Shown in pieces: positions 46,761-56,217 of a DNA stretch of 64,000 nt. The notes under the pieces were generated by a model. That model did not search any database and was not told the DNA's origin. It worked only from the letters and a program-made list of their open reading frames with translations. The stretch is from assembly GCF_024341905.1 (NCBI RefSeq), contig NZ_BQXY01000001.1:1087013-1151012 (forward strand), in the 5' to 3' direction. The translations under genes and the position numbers were made by a program. Origin of the DNA: Clostridium folliculivorans. Lineage in GTDB: Bacteria; Bacillota; Clostridia; Clostridiales; Clostridiaceae. Positions within the stretch are counted from its first letter, which is position 1. The number at the start of each line of letters is the position of its first letter.

Positions 46761-47057
46761 TAAATTTATTAAGATTAAAATTATATATTAACTTACATGC
46801 ATTAATAATTATAGTTCTTTTACAGATGAAGCAAATACAATAAGAAACCAGAATATATATTAAAATGTCTTCTTGATGTTGAAGTGGAACTAGATTTCTT
46901 GATAATTAATGCATATCTGCGGTCAATTGGATTCCTCCTAGTTCAATTATAGGTGACTGTATTAATAAGATTCAAGGAAAAAGGTTCCACAAAATATCTA
47001 TTAAAAAGCTATGGGACTCGTTATTGAAAATATAAAATTTAAAAAGGAATTACAGAT

Positions 47058-49523
47058 ATGAAATATAGAAGATTAATTGAAAAGATGACTTTAGAAGAGA
47101 AAGCATCTCTTATGTCTGGAAAGGATTTCTGGCAGTCAATGGATATTCAGCGTTTGGGCATAAATAGCATGTTTTTGTCTGATGGACCTCATGGTATAAG
47201 AAAACAGGCAGCTGCAGCAGACCACCTCGGATTAAATCCTAGTGTTCCTTCTACTTGTTTTCCTACAGCTGCAACTATTGCGAACAGCTGGAACGAGGAA
47301 TTAGGAGAAAAGATAGGTGGATTTCTTGGAGAAGAGGCAGTATCTCTGAAGGTCAATGTGCTTCTTGGACCAGGCATAAATATGAAAAGAAATCCATTGT
47401 GCGGAAGAAATTTTGAATACTTTAGTGAGGATCCCTACCTGGCTGGAAAAATGGCAGTTAATTATATCAAAGGTATACAATCCAAGGGAATATCGGCATG
47501 CGTAAAACACTTTGCTGTGAATAACCAAGAAGAGAGAAGAATGGCTATTGATACTATTGTAGATGAAAGAACCTTGAGAGAAATTTACCTTACTGCCTTC
47601 GAGATGGCAGTAAAAGAAGGTGGTACAAAAACCATCATGTCTTCCTACAATATGTTGAATGGTATTTATACAAATGAAAACTTACACCTTATGCGTGAAA
47701 TTCTCCGTGATGAATGGTGCTATCAAGGCGTTGTAGTGACCGATTGGGGCGGTAGCAATGATCGTGTAGCGGGACTGATTGCAGGAAATGAACTTGAGAT
47801 GCCTACTACTGGTGAAGAGACAAATATAGATATTATAAACTCTATTAAAAACGGAAAAATAAAAGAAGAGTTACTAGATGAATCTGTAGACAGAATACTG
47901 GATTTAATTTTTACTACAGAAGAGGTATTCAAGCAATCATATCATGACTTTGATATAGATAAACATCACAGAATGGCCCAGTTTGCTTCTGAAGAATCTA
48001 TTGTGTTGCTTAAGAATGAGAGCAATATACTGCCTCTAAAGACTGGAACAAAGGTGGCGATTATTGGCGATTTTGCAAAGAATCCAAGATATCAAGGAGC
48101 AGGTTCTTCAGTTGTTAATCCAACAAAATTGGATAATACTTTGGAATGTTTAGATGAATCAGGTATTGTAAGCTTGGGATATGCAGCTGGTTTTAAGAGA
48201 TATGGAAAGAAAAGTTCTAAACTGATTAGGGAGGCCTGCGAACTTGCAAAAGGAGCAGATGTAGTACTTTTATATCTAGGGTTAGATGAAGCTACTGAGG
48301 CAGAAGGTTTAGAAAGACAAGACATGAAGTTGCCACAAAATCAAATCGACCTGATAGAAGAGATAAGTAAAGTGAATTCTAATATTGTTGCAATTCTTTC
48401 CTGTGGTTCAGTAGTTGAGATGCCGTGGATTTATAAGGTAAAAGGATTATTACATGGATATCTAGGTGGACAGGCTGGAGCAAGAGCTATGCTTAGGATT
48501 ATATCAGGTGATGTGAACCCATCAGGGAAATTAGCTGAAACATATCCAATTTCTTATGAAGATACACCATCCTTTAACAACTTTCCAGGAAAGGAAGTTA
48601 CTGTAGAATATAGAGAAGGCATTTATATTGGCTATCGTTATTATGATACCGCTGATATAGAAGTTCTTTTTCCTTTTGGATATGGATTAAGTTATACAAA
48701 ATTTGAATACTCAGATATGAAGGTTAATCAATATGGAGTAACATTCAAGATAACAAACACTGGAAAAATTTCTGGTAAAGAGATTGCACAGCTCTATGTA
48801 GGATGTAAATCAAAGAATATTTTTAGACCACAAAAGGAATTAAAGGGATTTATTAAGATATTTATTAATGAAGGTGAAACAAAGAAGGTTACTATACCTT
48901 TTGACGATAAAACCTTCCGCTATTTTAATGTAAAGACTAATAAATGGGAAGTAGAAGAAGCAGATTATGAAATTATGGTTGGTACATCAAGTAGAGATAT
49001 AAAACTTAATGATAATATTTTTATAGAGGGTACTGGGGCTCCACTTCCCTATGATAAACATAAAATTCCATCTTATTTTTCAGGAAAAGTAAAAAATGTT
49101 AGTACAGATGAGTTTGAAGCTCTTATTATAAGAAGAGTACCTGAAGCTAAATGGGATAGGAGCAAACCTCTTGGCTATAATGATACAGTTGCACAGTGTC
49201 AATATGCAAAGGGAGTTGTAGCTCGATTTGCATTCAAGCTGATTTCTTTCGCATATTGGTTCTTAAGAAAAATAGGAAAGAGAAAAACTGCCAATATTAT
49301 AATGATGTCTATTTATCATATGCCATTCAGGGGGATTTCCAGAATGACAGGTGGGGTTATAAATATGCCTATGGTTGATGGCATTCTCATGATGGTAAAT
49401 GGACGCTTCTTTAAAGGGTTAAATTACTTTCTTAAGCAAAGAAGCAAGATGCTGAAAGAAATTAAGATAAAGAGTGCTAGAACAGTAGAAAAAATATCAA
49501 CAGAGGCGGCAAAGGAGAGGTAA
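47058..49523 (+). CDS. Glycoside hydrolase family 3 beta-glycosidase
   Basis: 821 residues, no signal peptide. Canonical order: TIM barrel first (SDGPHGIRKQ, GRNFEYFSEDP, KHFAVNNQEERR, nucleophile Asp229 in VTDWGGS), then the alpha/beta domain (LLKNESNILPLKTGTKVAII) and the Fn3-like end (FPFGYGLSYTKF to about 670). An extra tail of about 150 residues follows, with a hydrophobic helix (FAFKLISFAYWFL) that may bind the membrane. It cleaves terminal beta-linked sugars from oligosaccharides. The next gene starts 2 bp after its stop. ATG at 47058 follows AAAGGAATTACAG. Confidence 0.9.
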   Translation: MKYRRLIEKMTLEEKASLMSGKDFWQSMDIQRLGINSMFLSDGPHGIRKQAAAADHLGLNPSVPSTCFPTAATIANSWNEELGEKIGGFLGEEAVSLKVNVLLGPGINMKRNPLCGRNFEYFSEDPYLAGKMAVNYIKGIQSKGISACVKHFAVNNQEERRMAIDTIVDERTLREIYLTAFEMAVKEGGTKTIMSSYNMLNGIYTNENLHLMREILRDEWCYQGVVVTDWGGSNDRVAGLIAGNELEMPTTGEETNIDIINSIKNGKIKEELLDESVDRILDLIFTTEEVFKQSYHDFDIDKHHRMAQFASEESIVLLKNESNILPLKTGTKVAIIGDFAKNPRYQGAGSSVVNPTKLDNTLECLDESGIVSLGYAAGFKRYGKKSSKLIREACELAKGADVVLLYLGLDEATEAEGLERQDMKLPQNQIDLIEEISKVNSNIVAILSCGSVVEMPWIYKVKGLLHGYLGGQAGARAMLRIISGDVNPSGKLAETYPISYEDTPSFNNFPGKEVTVEYREGIYIGYRYYDTADIEVLFPFGYGLSYTKFEYSDMKVNQYGVTFKITNTGKISGKEIAQLYVGCKSKNIFRPQKELKGFIKIFINEGETKKVTIPFDDKTFRYFNVKTNKWEVEEADYEIMVGTSSRDIKLNDNIFIEGTGAPLPYDKHKIPSYFSGKVKNVSTDEFEALIIRRVPEAKWDRSKPLGYNDTVAQCQYAKGVVARFAFKLISFAYWFLRKIGKRKTANIIMMSIYHMPFRGISRMTGGVINMPMVDGILMMVNGRFFKGLNYFLKQRSKMLKEIKIKSARTVEKISTEAAKER

Positions 49524-49525
49524 AA

Positions 49526-50155
49526 ATGAATAGTGGAAAAGTGGAAAATAATAAAATTGCTGCGAGAAATATAAGTATTTGGACAAAATTTAAGGAGAAC
49601 CATCCAAATCTTGCTCAATTTCTAGTGTTTTTTATGCTTAGCAATGGGATAACTGTTTTACAGATGATTTTAATGCCAGTGTTTAAGGGCATATTCGCGC
49701 ATACATCATTAGTAAGTACAAGCTTTCAGATTATACAGGTTGGACATAATTTTGATGGAAGTCCCTATTATGTATTTAATTACGCAGCTGGTTCCCTTGC
49801 CCAAGGCGGAGGAGGTGGACTTGCATACTTTCTTGCAGTTCAGATAACCATGGCAATTGCACAAATTATAAATTTCTTTTTACAGAGGAATATAACCTTT
49901 AAGTCAAACAGTAACGTCTGGAAGGCTGCGTTTTGGTATGTAGTAGCTTATATAGTAATATCAATAGGTGCCGCTGCGCTTCAAGGAATTTATAAAGCGC
50001 CAATCTATAATTTGTTCATTAATAAATTGGGAATAGGTTCAGTTGGAGAAACCATAGCAGATTTTATTACAATGATTATAAATTGTGCTATTTCTTTCTG
50101 GGTGTTTTTTCCTATATTTAAGATAATTTTTAAGAGCGAACCAGAGAAGCAGTAA
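49526..50155 (+). CDS. GtrA-like family membrane protein
   Basis: 209 residues, four membrane helices (about 30-52, 92-115, 134-155 and 175-198). It is coupled to the upstream GH3 gene: AAAGGAGAGG lies in that gene's last codons. The layout and motifs (FLVFFMLSNGITVLQMIL, FFLQRNITFKSNSNVWKAAF) fit GtrA-type proteins, which help carry lipid-linked sugars across the membrane. With the glycosyltransferase at 53084 this suggests envelope glycan modification. Confidence 0.7.
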   Translation: MNSGKVENNKIAARNISIWTKFKENHPNLAQFLVFFMLSNGITVLQMILMPVFKGIFAHTSLVSTSFQIIQVGHNFDGSPYYVFNYAAGSLAQGGGGGLAYFLAVQITMAIAQIINFFLQRNITFKSNSNVWKAAFWYVVAYIVISIGAAALQGIYKAPIYNLFINKLGIGSVGETIADFITMIINCAISFWVFFPIFKIIFKSEPEKQ

Positions 50156-50328
50156 ATAAAGGAATACGTAATGTAACAAGATTTTATTTTAAGGTAGTGG
50201 GCAGGGATGACTAGGGATATACAAGATATCATAAAAGGTTGTTAGCTTTAACTACAATATTTATAAACAGAAAAAGATCCATGAGAATGAACTCTGACTA
50301 TTGATTATTTTATAATGCCTATACTATG

Positions 50329-50358
50329 AATACCACGTTTAAGGCGTGGTATTTTTTA
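50329..50358 (+). terminator. Intrinsic terminator of the GH3 locus
   Basis: AATACCACG pairs with CGTGGTATT, followed by TTTTATTTT. It lies 174 bp after the GtrA-like gene. Confidence 0.75.
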
Positions 50359-50457
50359 TTTTCGCCCAGCTGTTTAGCAAGCCCAAAAATTAAAGTATCC
50401 GATTCAAAAAGCTAGAGCATATTTTATAACTAAGAATATAGGGTAATATATAAGTCA

Positions 50458-50510
50458 AAATATCTCCCTTGAGTATTTATATGAACATTTAATACTCAAG
50501 AGAGATATTT
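50458..50510 (-). terminator. Terminator of the two-component operon
   Basis: AAATATCTC plus CTTGAGTATT pair with AATACTCAAG plus AGAGATATTT. It lies 8 bp after the histidine kinase stop codon. Confidence 0.75.
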
Positions 50511-50517
50511 ATTTGCA

Positions 50518-51807
50518 CTATTGATTCTGTAACTGCAACATTACGAGAACAACAAAGTAATTTGATTTCATACTGGTTTTGAAAATACCATTGTATTTAT
50601 GCACAATGGAACGTATAATCTGTAAGCCAAGGCCATGGTTCTCTTTATTCTTTTTTGTGGTTTTCAATTGTTTGTTAATTTTTAAGACATCTATTGATGA
50701 CTTGTTTTTTATTTGTATTTGAAGATAATTTTTTATAACTGATATAGAAATATGTATATCACCTTGTTCTTCATTTTTACTGGCATCTATTGCATTGTCT
50801 ACCAAGTTAAGTAAAAGAGCGCATATGTCATCATCTTTAATAGGTAGGTCAGATGGTAATAATACATTTGTCATCACGTTAATTTTATGTTCACGGGCTT
50901 CACTGACTTTCTGCGTAAGTAAGAAATCAAATAGTTTATTTCCAGTTTGAAATTCTTCCATTGCATTAAAGCGATATGCAAGTTCAGTGTCAAGGTAATG
51001 TTCTAACTGTTCATATTTTCGATTTTTTACTAAAGACTGAATATAAAAATAGTTGTTTTTGATTTCATGCTTTTCTTTTCTTATATTTTTAATGACACTT
51101 GAAGTGCGTTTCATGTATTCCAGCTGCATTTGCAGACGATGATTTATGTTATTAGTATTTATCATTTGCACATAAGTTTTTGTCATAAAGTATGTTAAAT
51201 AATAGGTACTAAGTATGATACAAAGAATAAAACAAGACAGTATGATAAAAACCTGTCTTATAATATTGGTGCCTAGTACAAGGGAAGAACAGTATTGGGT
51301 TATCACTGCAACAAAAATAGGACATTGAGCCATTAGCATCCAATGTCTTTTAGGAATCTGATTTGTAAAGTGAAGTGGATGCATTATAAAAAATATACTT
51401 GCAAAAAATATGAGAGAATAGAAAATAACATAATGGATTGCTATAGTATATGAATTATACCCACTATACAATAACTGAACACCAATTATTGTAGCAAGTG
51501 TTGATTTGATTGAAGCTATAGTATAAATATAAATAATAATAAAAACTATCCTATTGGCTAGAAAACCTTTTTGAAAAAGTATAGAAAAAATAGAAGCAAA
51601 AACTAACATAAAGCTCAAATATAAGTAAAAGTTGCCATAGCGAATTTCAAAAGGTTCGAACACTAAAAAAAATAACAAACTCCACAGTAGTCCTAAAATA
51701 TATCTTGATTTAAAAGTCTTTTCACACCCATACATTTTTATTAAAGTAATCATTAGAAATAAGAAGGTTATAAATCCTTCAGTAAGACTTAAAAATTTAA
51801 CAATCAT
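50518..51807 (-). CDS. AgrC-like sensor histidine kinase (GHKL type)
   Basis: 429 residues. The first 190 residues hold six membrane helices. A helix with the GHKL-type His motif (KEKHEIKNNYFYIQSLV) follows, then an ATPase domain with N-box LLLNLVDNAIDASKNEEQGD and G-box NHGLGLQIIRSI. This is the peptide- or envelope-sensing kinase class that partners LytTR response regulators. It overlaps the response regulator gene by 4 bp. The signal is unknown; the convergent GH3 locus and divergent glycosyltransferase are candidate targets. Confidence 0.85.
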   Translation of the reverse strand: MIVKFLSLTEGFITFLFLMITLIKMYGCEKTFKSRYILGLLWSLLFFLVFEPFEIRYGNFYLYLSFMLVFASIFSILFQKGFLANRIVFIIIYIYTIASIKSTLATIIGVQLLYSGYNSYTIAIHYVIFYSLIFFASIFFIMHPLHFTNQIPKRHWMLMAQCPIFVAVITQYCSSLVLGTNIIRQVFIILSCFILCIILSTYYLTYFMTKTYVQMINTNNINHRLQMQLEYMKRTSSVIKNIRKEKHEIKNNYFYIQSLVKNRKYEQLEHYLDTELAYRFNAMEEFQTGNKLFDFLLTQKVSEAREHKINVMTNVLLPSDLPIKDDDICALLLNLVDNAIDASKNEEQGDIHISISVIKNYLQIQIKNKSSIDVLKINKQLKTTKKNKENHGLGLQIIRSIVHKYNGIFKTSMKSNYFVVLVMLQLQNQ

Positions 51808-52538
51808 TCTATAACCCCCTCGTCAATTAATGAAATAAACTCTTCTTTTATTGCACTCACACGATTGCGACTTAACGGAATAGAAGCTTTATTGTCCAAA
51901 ATAAGTGAATCTTTTTGAATGCTGAAAATATAACGGTAGTTTACCAAAAAACTTCTATGAGGTCGTAAAAATCCATGTTCACGGAGATGTTTTTCGAAAT
52001 CCATTATCTTGTATTGAATATTTGCTTCCTTTGAGGTGGTTACAATCTTGCAGTATTTTAGAATAACTTCAATATATATAATCTCTTTTATATTAAAAGA
52101 ATAAATTTTATCAGAGTGAAGTTCTCTTATGGTAATCATGAATCCCTTCTGCTCTTGGAACTCTCTAATTATATCACTAACTAGTGATGGCAATTCTTCT
52201 GAAAAGTGGGCCTTTCTTATAAAACGGAATGGACGAACTTCAAAAGTCTGAAAAACCAATTCTTCTTTGTTAGTAATGAAGATAACCATTACATTGGAAT
52301 TGTTTTTTCTAATTTTTCTACATAATTCAATTCCATTCATTCCAGGCATATCAATGTCCAAAAATAATATATGGTAGTTCTTTACTGTACAAGTTGCATA
52401 CAAGAGCTCTTGAGCTTTGGTATAACAATCAAAATGTATAGGAAAATTTTTATTTATGAAAGCTTTGGAAAGTTCCATATTTATATAGTTCATACTTTCC
52501 TGTTGATCTTCACAAATTGCAGCCTGATAAAGTTTCAT
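51804..52538 (-). CDS. LytTR-type response regulator
   Basis: 244 residues. The N-terminal receiver domain has the phosphoacceptor in ILFLDIDMPGMNGIELCRKI. The C-terminal LytTR domain (about 140-240) has IIYIEVILKYCKIVTT and EHGFLRPHRSFLVNYRYI. Such proteins bind pairs of 9-10 bp direct repeats. The start ATG follows GGGGGATTTTAG. It is first in the operon with the kinase; a candidate binding site lies about 200 bp upstream in the divergent gap. Confidence 0.88.
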   Translation of the reverse strand: MKLYQAAICEDQQESMNYINMELSKAFINKNFPIHFDCYTKAQELLYATCTVKNYHILFLDIDMPGMNGIELCRKIRKNNSNVMVIFITNKEELVFQTFEVRPFRFIRKAHFSEELPSLVSDIIREFQEQKGFMITIRELHSDKIYSFNIKEIIYIEVILKYCKIVTTSKEANIQYKIMDFEKHLREHGFLRPHRSFLVNYRYIFSIQKDSLILDNKASIPLSRNRVSAIKEEFISLIDEGVIE

Positions 52539-52737
52539 CTAAAATCCCCCTCATAATTTGTTAACCAGTTAGTTGTCATCTAATATTATACACAAAAAAT
52601 AAGCTAATTCAATTTTTCATTTATACGATGTTTTTTAGCCTCACAGGAAATTCTTCTGTGGATTTAAATATTTATTTTAGTAAATTATTTAAAACTCCCC
52701 TCTTTAACATTATAAAAAGTTATTACTTGAAAAACGA

Positions 52738-52774
52738 TTACATTTCATTCTATATTTTTACATTTGGTTCTATA
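52738..52774. promoter_or_regulatory. Candidate LytTR binding site, direct repeats
   Basis: TTACATTTCATTCTATA (52738-52754) and TTACATTTGGTTCTATA (52758-52774) are two copies of TTACATTTNNTTCTATA with a 20-bp offset, close to two helical turns. LytTR proteins bind such paired direct repeats. The site lies between the LytTR operon and the glycosyltransferase gene. The remainder of 52539-53083 shows no gene. Confidence 0.5.
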
Positions 52775-53083
52775 GGGATAGTACAAGAAAAATGAATCTG
52801 CTAAAGTAAATAATGAACTGGAATTCTAGAACATAAAAATAGTACAAGATATTTTGAATAGGATTAAAAAGGAGAGAGTATATATTTTTCTATTAAAAAA
52901 AGAAAATAGCAATTTTGAAATTTTTTCCTAATTTATATACATTATTCTTATTTGTGTCACTGGTGTAGCTGATTTTATATTAACTAGATCCAATATGGCT
53001 TATACCACAGAATTAATAGAATTTTTAATTTAAAGTAATAGTATGACCTGAAGAACAGTAATAGATTTAAGAGGAGTGAAAAT

Positions 53084-54100
53084 ATGAAGATATTATCAGT
53101 AATTATTCCATGCTTTAATTCGCAGGAATATATGAGATATTGTATAGAATCACTTTTACTAGGTGGGGAAGACGTAGAGCTACTGATAGTGGATGATGGT
53201 TCCACTGACAAAACAGCAGAGATTGCAGATGAATACGCAAGAAAATATCCAACTATCGTAACAGCGATACATCAAGAAAATGGAGGACATGGAGAGGCTG
53301 TAAATGCTGGGATAAGAAATGCAACAGGACTATATTTTAAAGTAGTAGATAGCGATGATTGGGTAGATTCTTGTGCATATGAAGAAATATTAATGGTATT
53401 AAATAAGCTAACTTCAGCTGAAACTCCTGTTGATATGCTTATAAGTAATTTTGTGTATGAAAAAGAAGGTGCAAAAAATAAGAAGGTTATGAAGTATGAA
53501 AATGCACTCCCAGAAGGGACAATCTTTACTTGGGATGACATTAAGCGTTTTAGAAAAGGTCAGTATATATTGATGCACTCTGCTATATATAGAACACAAT
53601 TGTTAAGAGATTGTGGATTAGAACTTCCAAAGCATACCTTCTACGTTGATAACTTATTTGTATATGTTCCACTTGAACATGTTAATAAAATCTACTATGT
53701 TAATGTTGATTTTTATAGATATTTTATAGGTAGAGGAGATCAATCTGTTAATGAGAGTGTGATGATAAAAAGAATTGATCAACAGATTAAAGTGAACAAG
53801 CTTATGATAGAGCAAGTGCAATTAGAAAATATTAATAATATAAAGCTTCGTAAGTATATGTTTAACTACCTAGAAATTGTTACAGTAGTATCCACTATCT
53901 TATTAATACGTTCTGGAACAACAGAAAACTTAGAGAAGAAAAAAGAATTATGGAAGTATGTTAAAGATACAAATCTAGAGTTATATAACAACATTAGATA
54001 TGGGATTATGGGGAGAATTTTGAATTTACCTGGACGAATCGGACGAAGCATCTCCATAACAATATATAAAATTTCACAAAAGGTTGTCGGTTTTAACTAA
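53084..54100 (+). CDS. Glycosyltransferase family 2
   Basis: 338 residues, start ATG after AGAGGAGTG. GT-A fold motifs are visible: LSVIIPCFNSQEYM, LLIVDDGSTDKTAEIAD, NGGHGEAVNAGIRNATG, and the metal-binding FKVVDSDDWVD. It transfers a sugar from a nucleotide donor to an envelope acceptor. The C-terminal 100 residues are helical without a clear membrane segment. It lies 545 bp from the divergent LytTR operon, with the candidate LytTR site between, so it may be in that regulon. Confidence 0.88.
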   Translation: MKILSVIIPCFNSQEYMRYCIESLLLGGEDVELLIVDDGSTDKTAEIADEYARKYPTIVTAIHQENGGHGEAVNAGIRNATGLYFKVVDSDDWVDSCAYEEILMVLNKLTSAETPVDMLISNFVYEKEGAKNKKVMKYENALPEGTIFTWDDIKRFRKGQYILMHSAIYRTQLLRDCGLELPKHTFYVDNLFVYVPLEHVNKIYYVNVDFYRYFIGRGDQSVNESVMIKRIDQQIKVNKLMIEQVQLENINNIKLRKYMFNYLEIVTVVSTILLIRSGTTENLEKKKELWKYVKDTNLELYNNIRYGIMGRILNLPGRIGRSISITIYKISQKVVGFN

Positions 54101-54455
54101 TGTATTTATAAGCAGAAAAGAGAAAGATGAAATAAGCTTGGATTAAGGACTATTTATCTATGATTAAAGAAAAGTGCCCTACCAATTAACTTAACCAAAC
54201 ACCATCCTATTATGTTTAATTTACTGAAAAAGTAGAATATATAGGGGGAGGTTGTTTGGTTATTATTTTTTTATAATTGGTATTTGTGTAGTAGTTAATC
54301 AGGCGAATTAAGGTTAAATTATATTTTAAGAATGACAGTTTATGAACTTAAACAGTATCTGAAAACAGACTGGGTATATTAAAGAAGCTATTGTTAAGTG
54401 AATAATGAATATAAAAACTAAAAAATACACAAGAATATACAAAATAGAAATATAT
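54101..54455. other. Intergenic stretch, about 355 bp
   Basis: AT-rich, no frame worth naming. AATTAACTTAACC and GGTTGTTTGGTTA stretches occur but form no good stem. I saw no clear sigma-F/G promoter for the germination operon. Confidence 0.4.
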
Positions 54456-54559
54456 AGATAAACTAGTTCCAAATAAAACATATAGTTGATAATCTTATTA
54501 CCATTATTATTTAGTAGAATTATCTATTAGCTTTATTAGATAGAACTGGATTATTTATA
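54456..54559. repeat. MITE-like repeat, type C
   Basis: Starts AGATAAACTAGTTCCAAATA and ends near GAACTGGATTATTTATA, with an inner ATCTTATTACCATTATTATT. Similar to the copy at 39139. It ends about 28 bp before the start of the germination operon, so it lies in its leader or promoter. Confidence 0.6.
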
Positions 54560-54587
54560 AATAAGTTTTATAGGGAATGTGATTAAT

Positions 54588-56084
54588 ATGCAGCAGCATA
54601 ATACAGATTTTGAAAATAAACCAGTTGATGCATCTATAGATAAAAATTTGCAGTTTATAAAAAGTTCTTTAGGAGATGGAATTGGTCTATCTGTAGGTAA
54701 ATTTAATGTATTTGGTGGAGAGATAGAAGCAGGTATTATATATATTAGCAGCCTTTGCGATAAGGAGCTTGTAAACGGTCAGGTGATATCCTCATTATTA
54801 CAAGGTTCACTAAGTGATAATACTAAAGGTAAAAACATAACAACATTAGCAAAGAGTTTGTATATTCCATCACTAAATACTAATGAAGTTAATCAAATGA
54901 AAGATATCATGGATGGGTTACTAAAAGGAAATACGATTATTTTCTTTGAGGGGTATACGGATGCTCTTATAATTCAAAGTCAAAAGCATGAAAAGAGATC
55001 TATAGATAAGCCAGAAAATGAAACAGCTGTTTTTGCTGCTAAAGATTCTTTTATTGAAGATATAGAGACTAATATAAGCATGATAATTAGAAGACTTCCT
55101 ATACCGGAAATAAGGTTTGAAACCTTTAGTCTTGGAAGTTTATCTCATACAGAAACAAAAATTGTATGGATAAAGGGCCTAGCCAATGACGAGATTTTAG
55201 AGGAAGTAAGAAAGAGGATTAAGAATGTCCATATTGAAATGGTAGATGGCACTACTACTTTAGCGGAATTGATACAAGATAAGCCTAGTCACGTATTTCC
55301 AACCTATAGATTGACAGAACGGCCTGACTTAGTGGCAAGAGCATTAACTGACGGATATATTGTTATACTTTGTAATAATAGTCCATTTGCACTGGTATTA
55401 CCAATGATGTTTTGGGATAGCTTTAAGAACATGGATGATTATTCACAAATGCCCATTGCAGCTACCATGCTTAGAATTATTAGAATAATAGCTTTTTTTA
55501 TATCAAGTTTCATATCGGCTTTATATCTTTCCTTTGTGACATACAATCATACTATAGTTCCATTGTCACTAGCACTAAATATTTCTCAAGGAAGAGAAGG
55601 AGTGCCTTTTCCTTCGATAATAGAGTTAATCGGTATGACTATTATAATTGATATAATCCGTGAAGCAGGGACTCGTATGCCAGGGATGGTAGGTTATTTT
55701 ATAGGAACTTTAGGCGCCGTTATTATTGGTCAGGCAGCTGTAGCTGCGGGATACGTAAGTGTTTCTCTTATAATAGTTATAGCCTTCTCAGCAATAGCGT
55801 CATTTGCTATTTCATCTACCGTATTAGTAAACACCTCAAGAATAATTAATTATTTTTTAATATTTATATCAGGATTTTTAGGTACAGTTGGTTTGTTTAA
55901 CGGCATTTTTATTATCTTATGGAGAATGTCAATTTTAGAGTCTTTTGGTGTTCCATATTTGTATCCAGTTATACCAGTAGAATTTACAGCTTGGAAGGAT
56001 GTCCTAATTAGGGCACCTTTTAAAGTATTGAAAACAAGGCTTAGGCTTATTACCAATAACAAAGAAGAGAACAGCGATGATTAG
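54588..56084 (+). CDS. Spore germination receptor subunit A (GerA family)
   Basis: About 498 residues. The N-terminal 240 residues are the soluble GerA domain (IIRRLPIPEIRFETFSLG, KIVWIKGLANDEILEEVR). A membrane domain with about five helices follows (TDGYIVILCNNSPFALVLP, REAGTRMPGMVGYFIGTLGA). With subunits B and C it forms the inner-membrane nutrient receptor that starts spore germination. ATG 54588 is chosen; GTG 54579 in frame is too near the weak AGGGA site. First gene of a ger A-B-C operon. Confidence 0.92.
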   Translation: MQQHNTDFENKPVDASIDKNLQFIKSSLGDGIGLSVGKFNVFGGEIEAGIIYISSLCDKELVNGQVISSLLQGSLSDNTKGKNITTLAKSLYIPSLNTNEVNQMKDIMDGLLKGNTIIFFEGYTDALIIQSQKHEKRSIDKPENETAVFAAKDSFIEDIETNISMIIRRLPIPEIRFETFSLGSLSHTETKIVWIKGLANDEILEEVRKRIKNVHIEMVDGTTTLAELIQDKPSHVFPTYRLTERPDLVARALTDGYIVILCNNSPFALVLPMMFWDSFKNMDDYSQMPIAATMLRIIRIIAFFISSFISALYLSFVTYNHTIVPLSLALNISQGREGVPFPSIIELIGMTIIIDIIREAGTRMPGMVGYFIGTLGAVIIGQAAVAAGYVSVSLIIVIAFSAIASFAISSTVLVNTSRIINYFLIFISGFLGTVGLFNGIFIILWRMSILESFGVPYLYPVIPVEFTAWKDVLIRAPFKVLKTRLRLITNNKEENSDD

Positions 56085-56088
56085 CTTT

Positions 56089-56185
56089 AGATGTACCACT
56101 TCGTAATAAAATTTATATTTTCAAATTCTCTCACCAGAACCCGTGAGAGTTTTAAAAATGGTTTAAGGATCGAAGTGGTACATCT
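56089..56185. repeat. MITE-like palindromic repeat, type A, inside the ger operon
   Basis: Starts AGATGTACCACTTCG 5 bp after the subunit A stop codon and ends CGAAGTGGTACATCT 33 bp before the subunit B start; inner CTCTCACCAGAACCCGTGAGAG. It fills almost the whole gap between the two cotranscribed genes. The hairpin ends in GAGAGTTTTAAAAAT and could lower expression of B and C relative to A. Confidence 0.8.
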
Positions 56186-56217
56186 ATAATTATTTTCTTC
56201 GGAGAAGGTGGATCTAA

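Noticed and set aside
46761..47057. A 40-codon frame ending INAYLRSIGFLLVQL
   Set aside because: No start codon or ribosome site and no known motif; the gap before the second GH3 gene is treated as non-coding.
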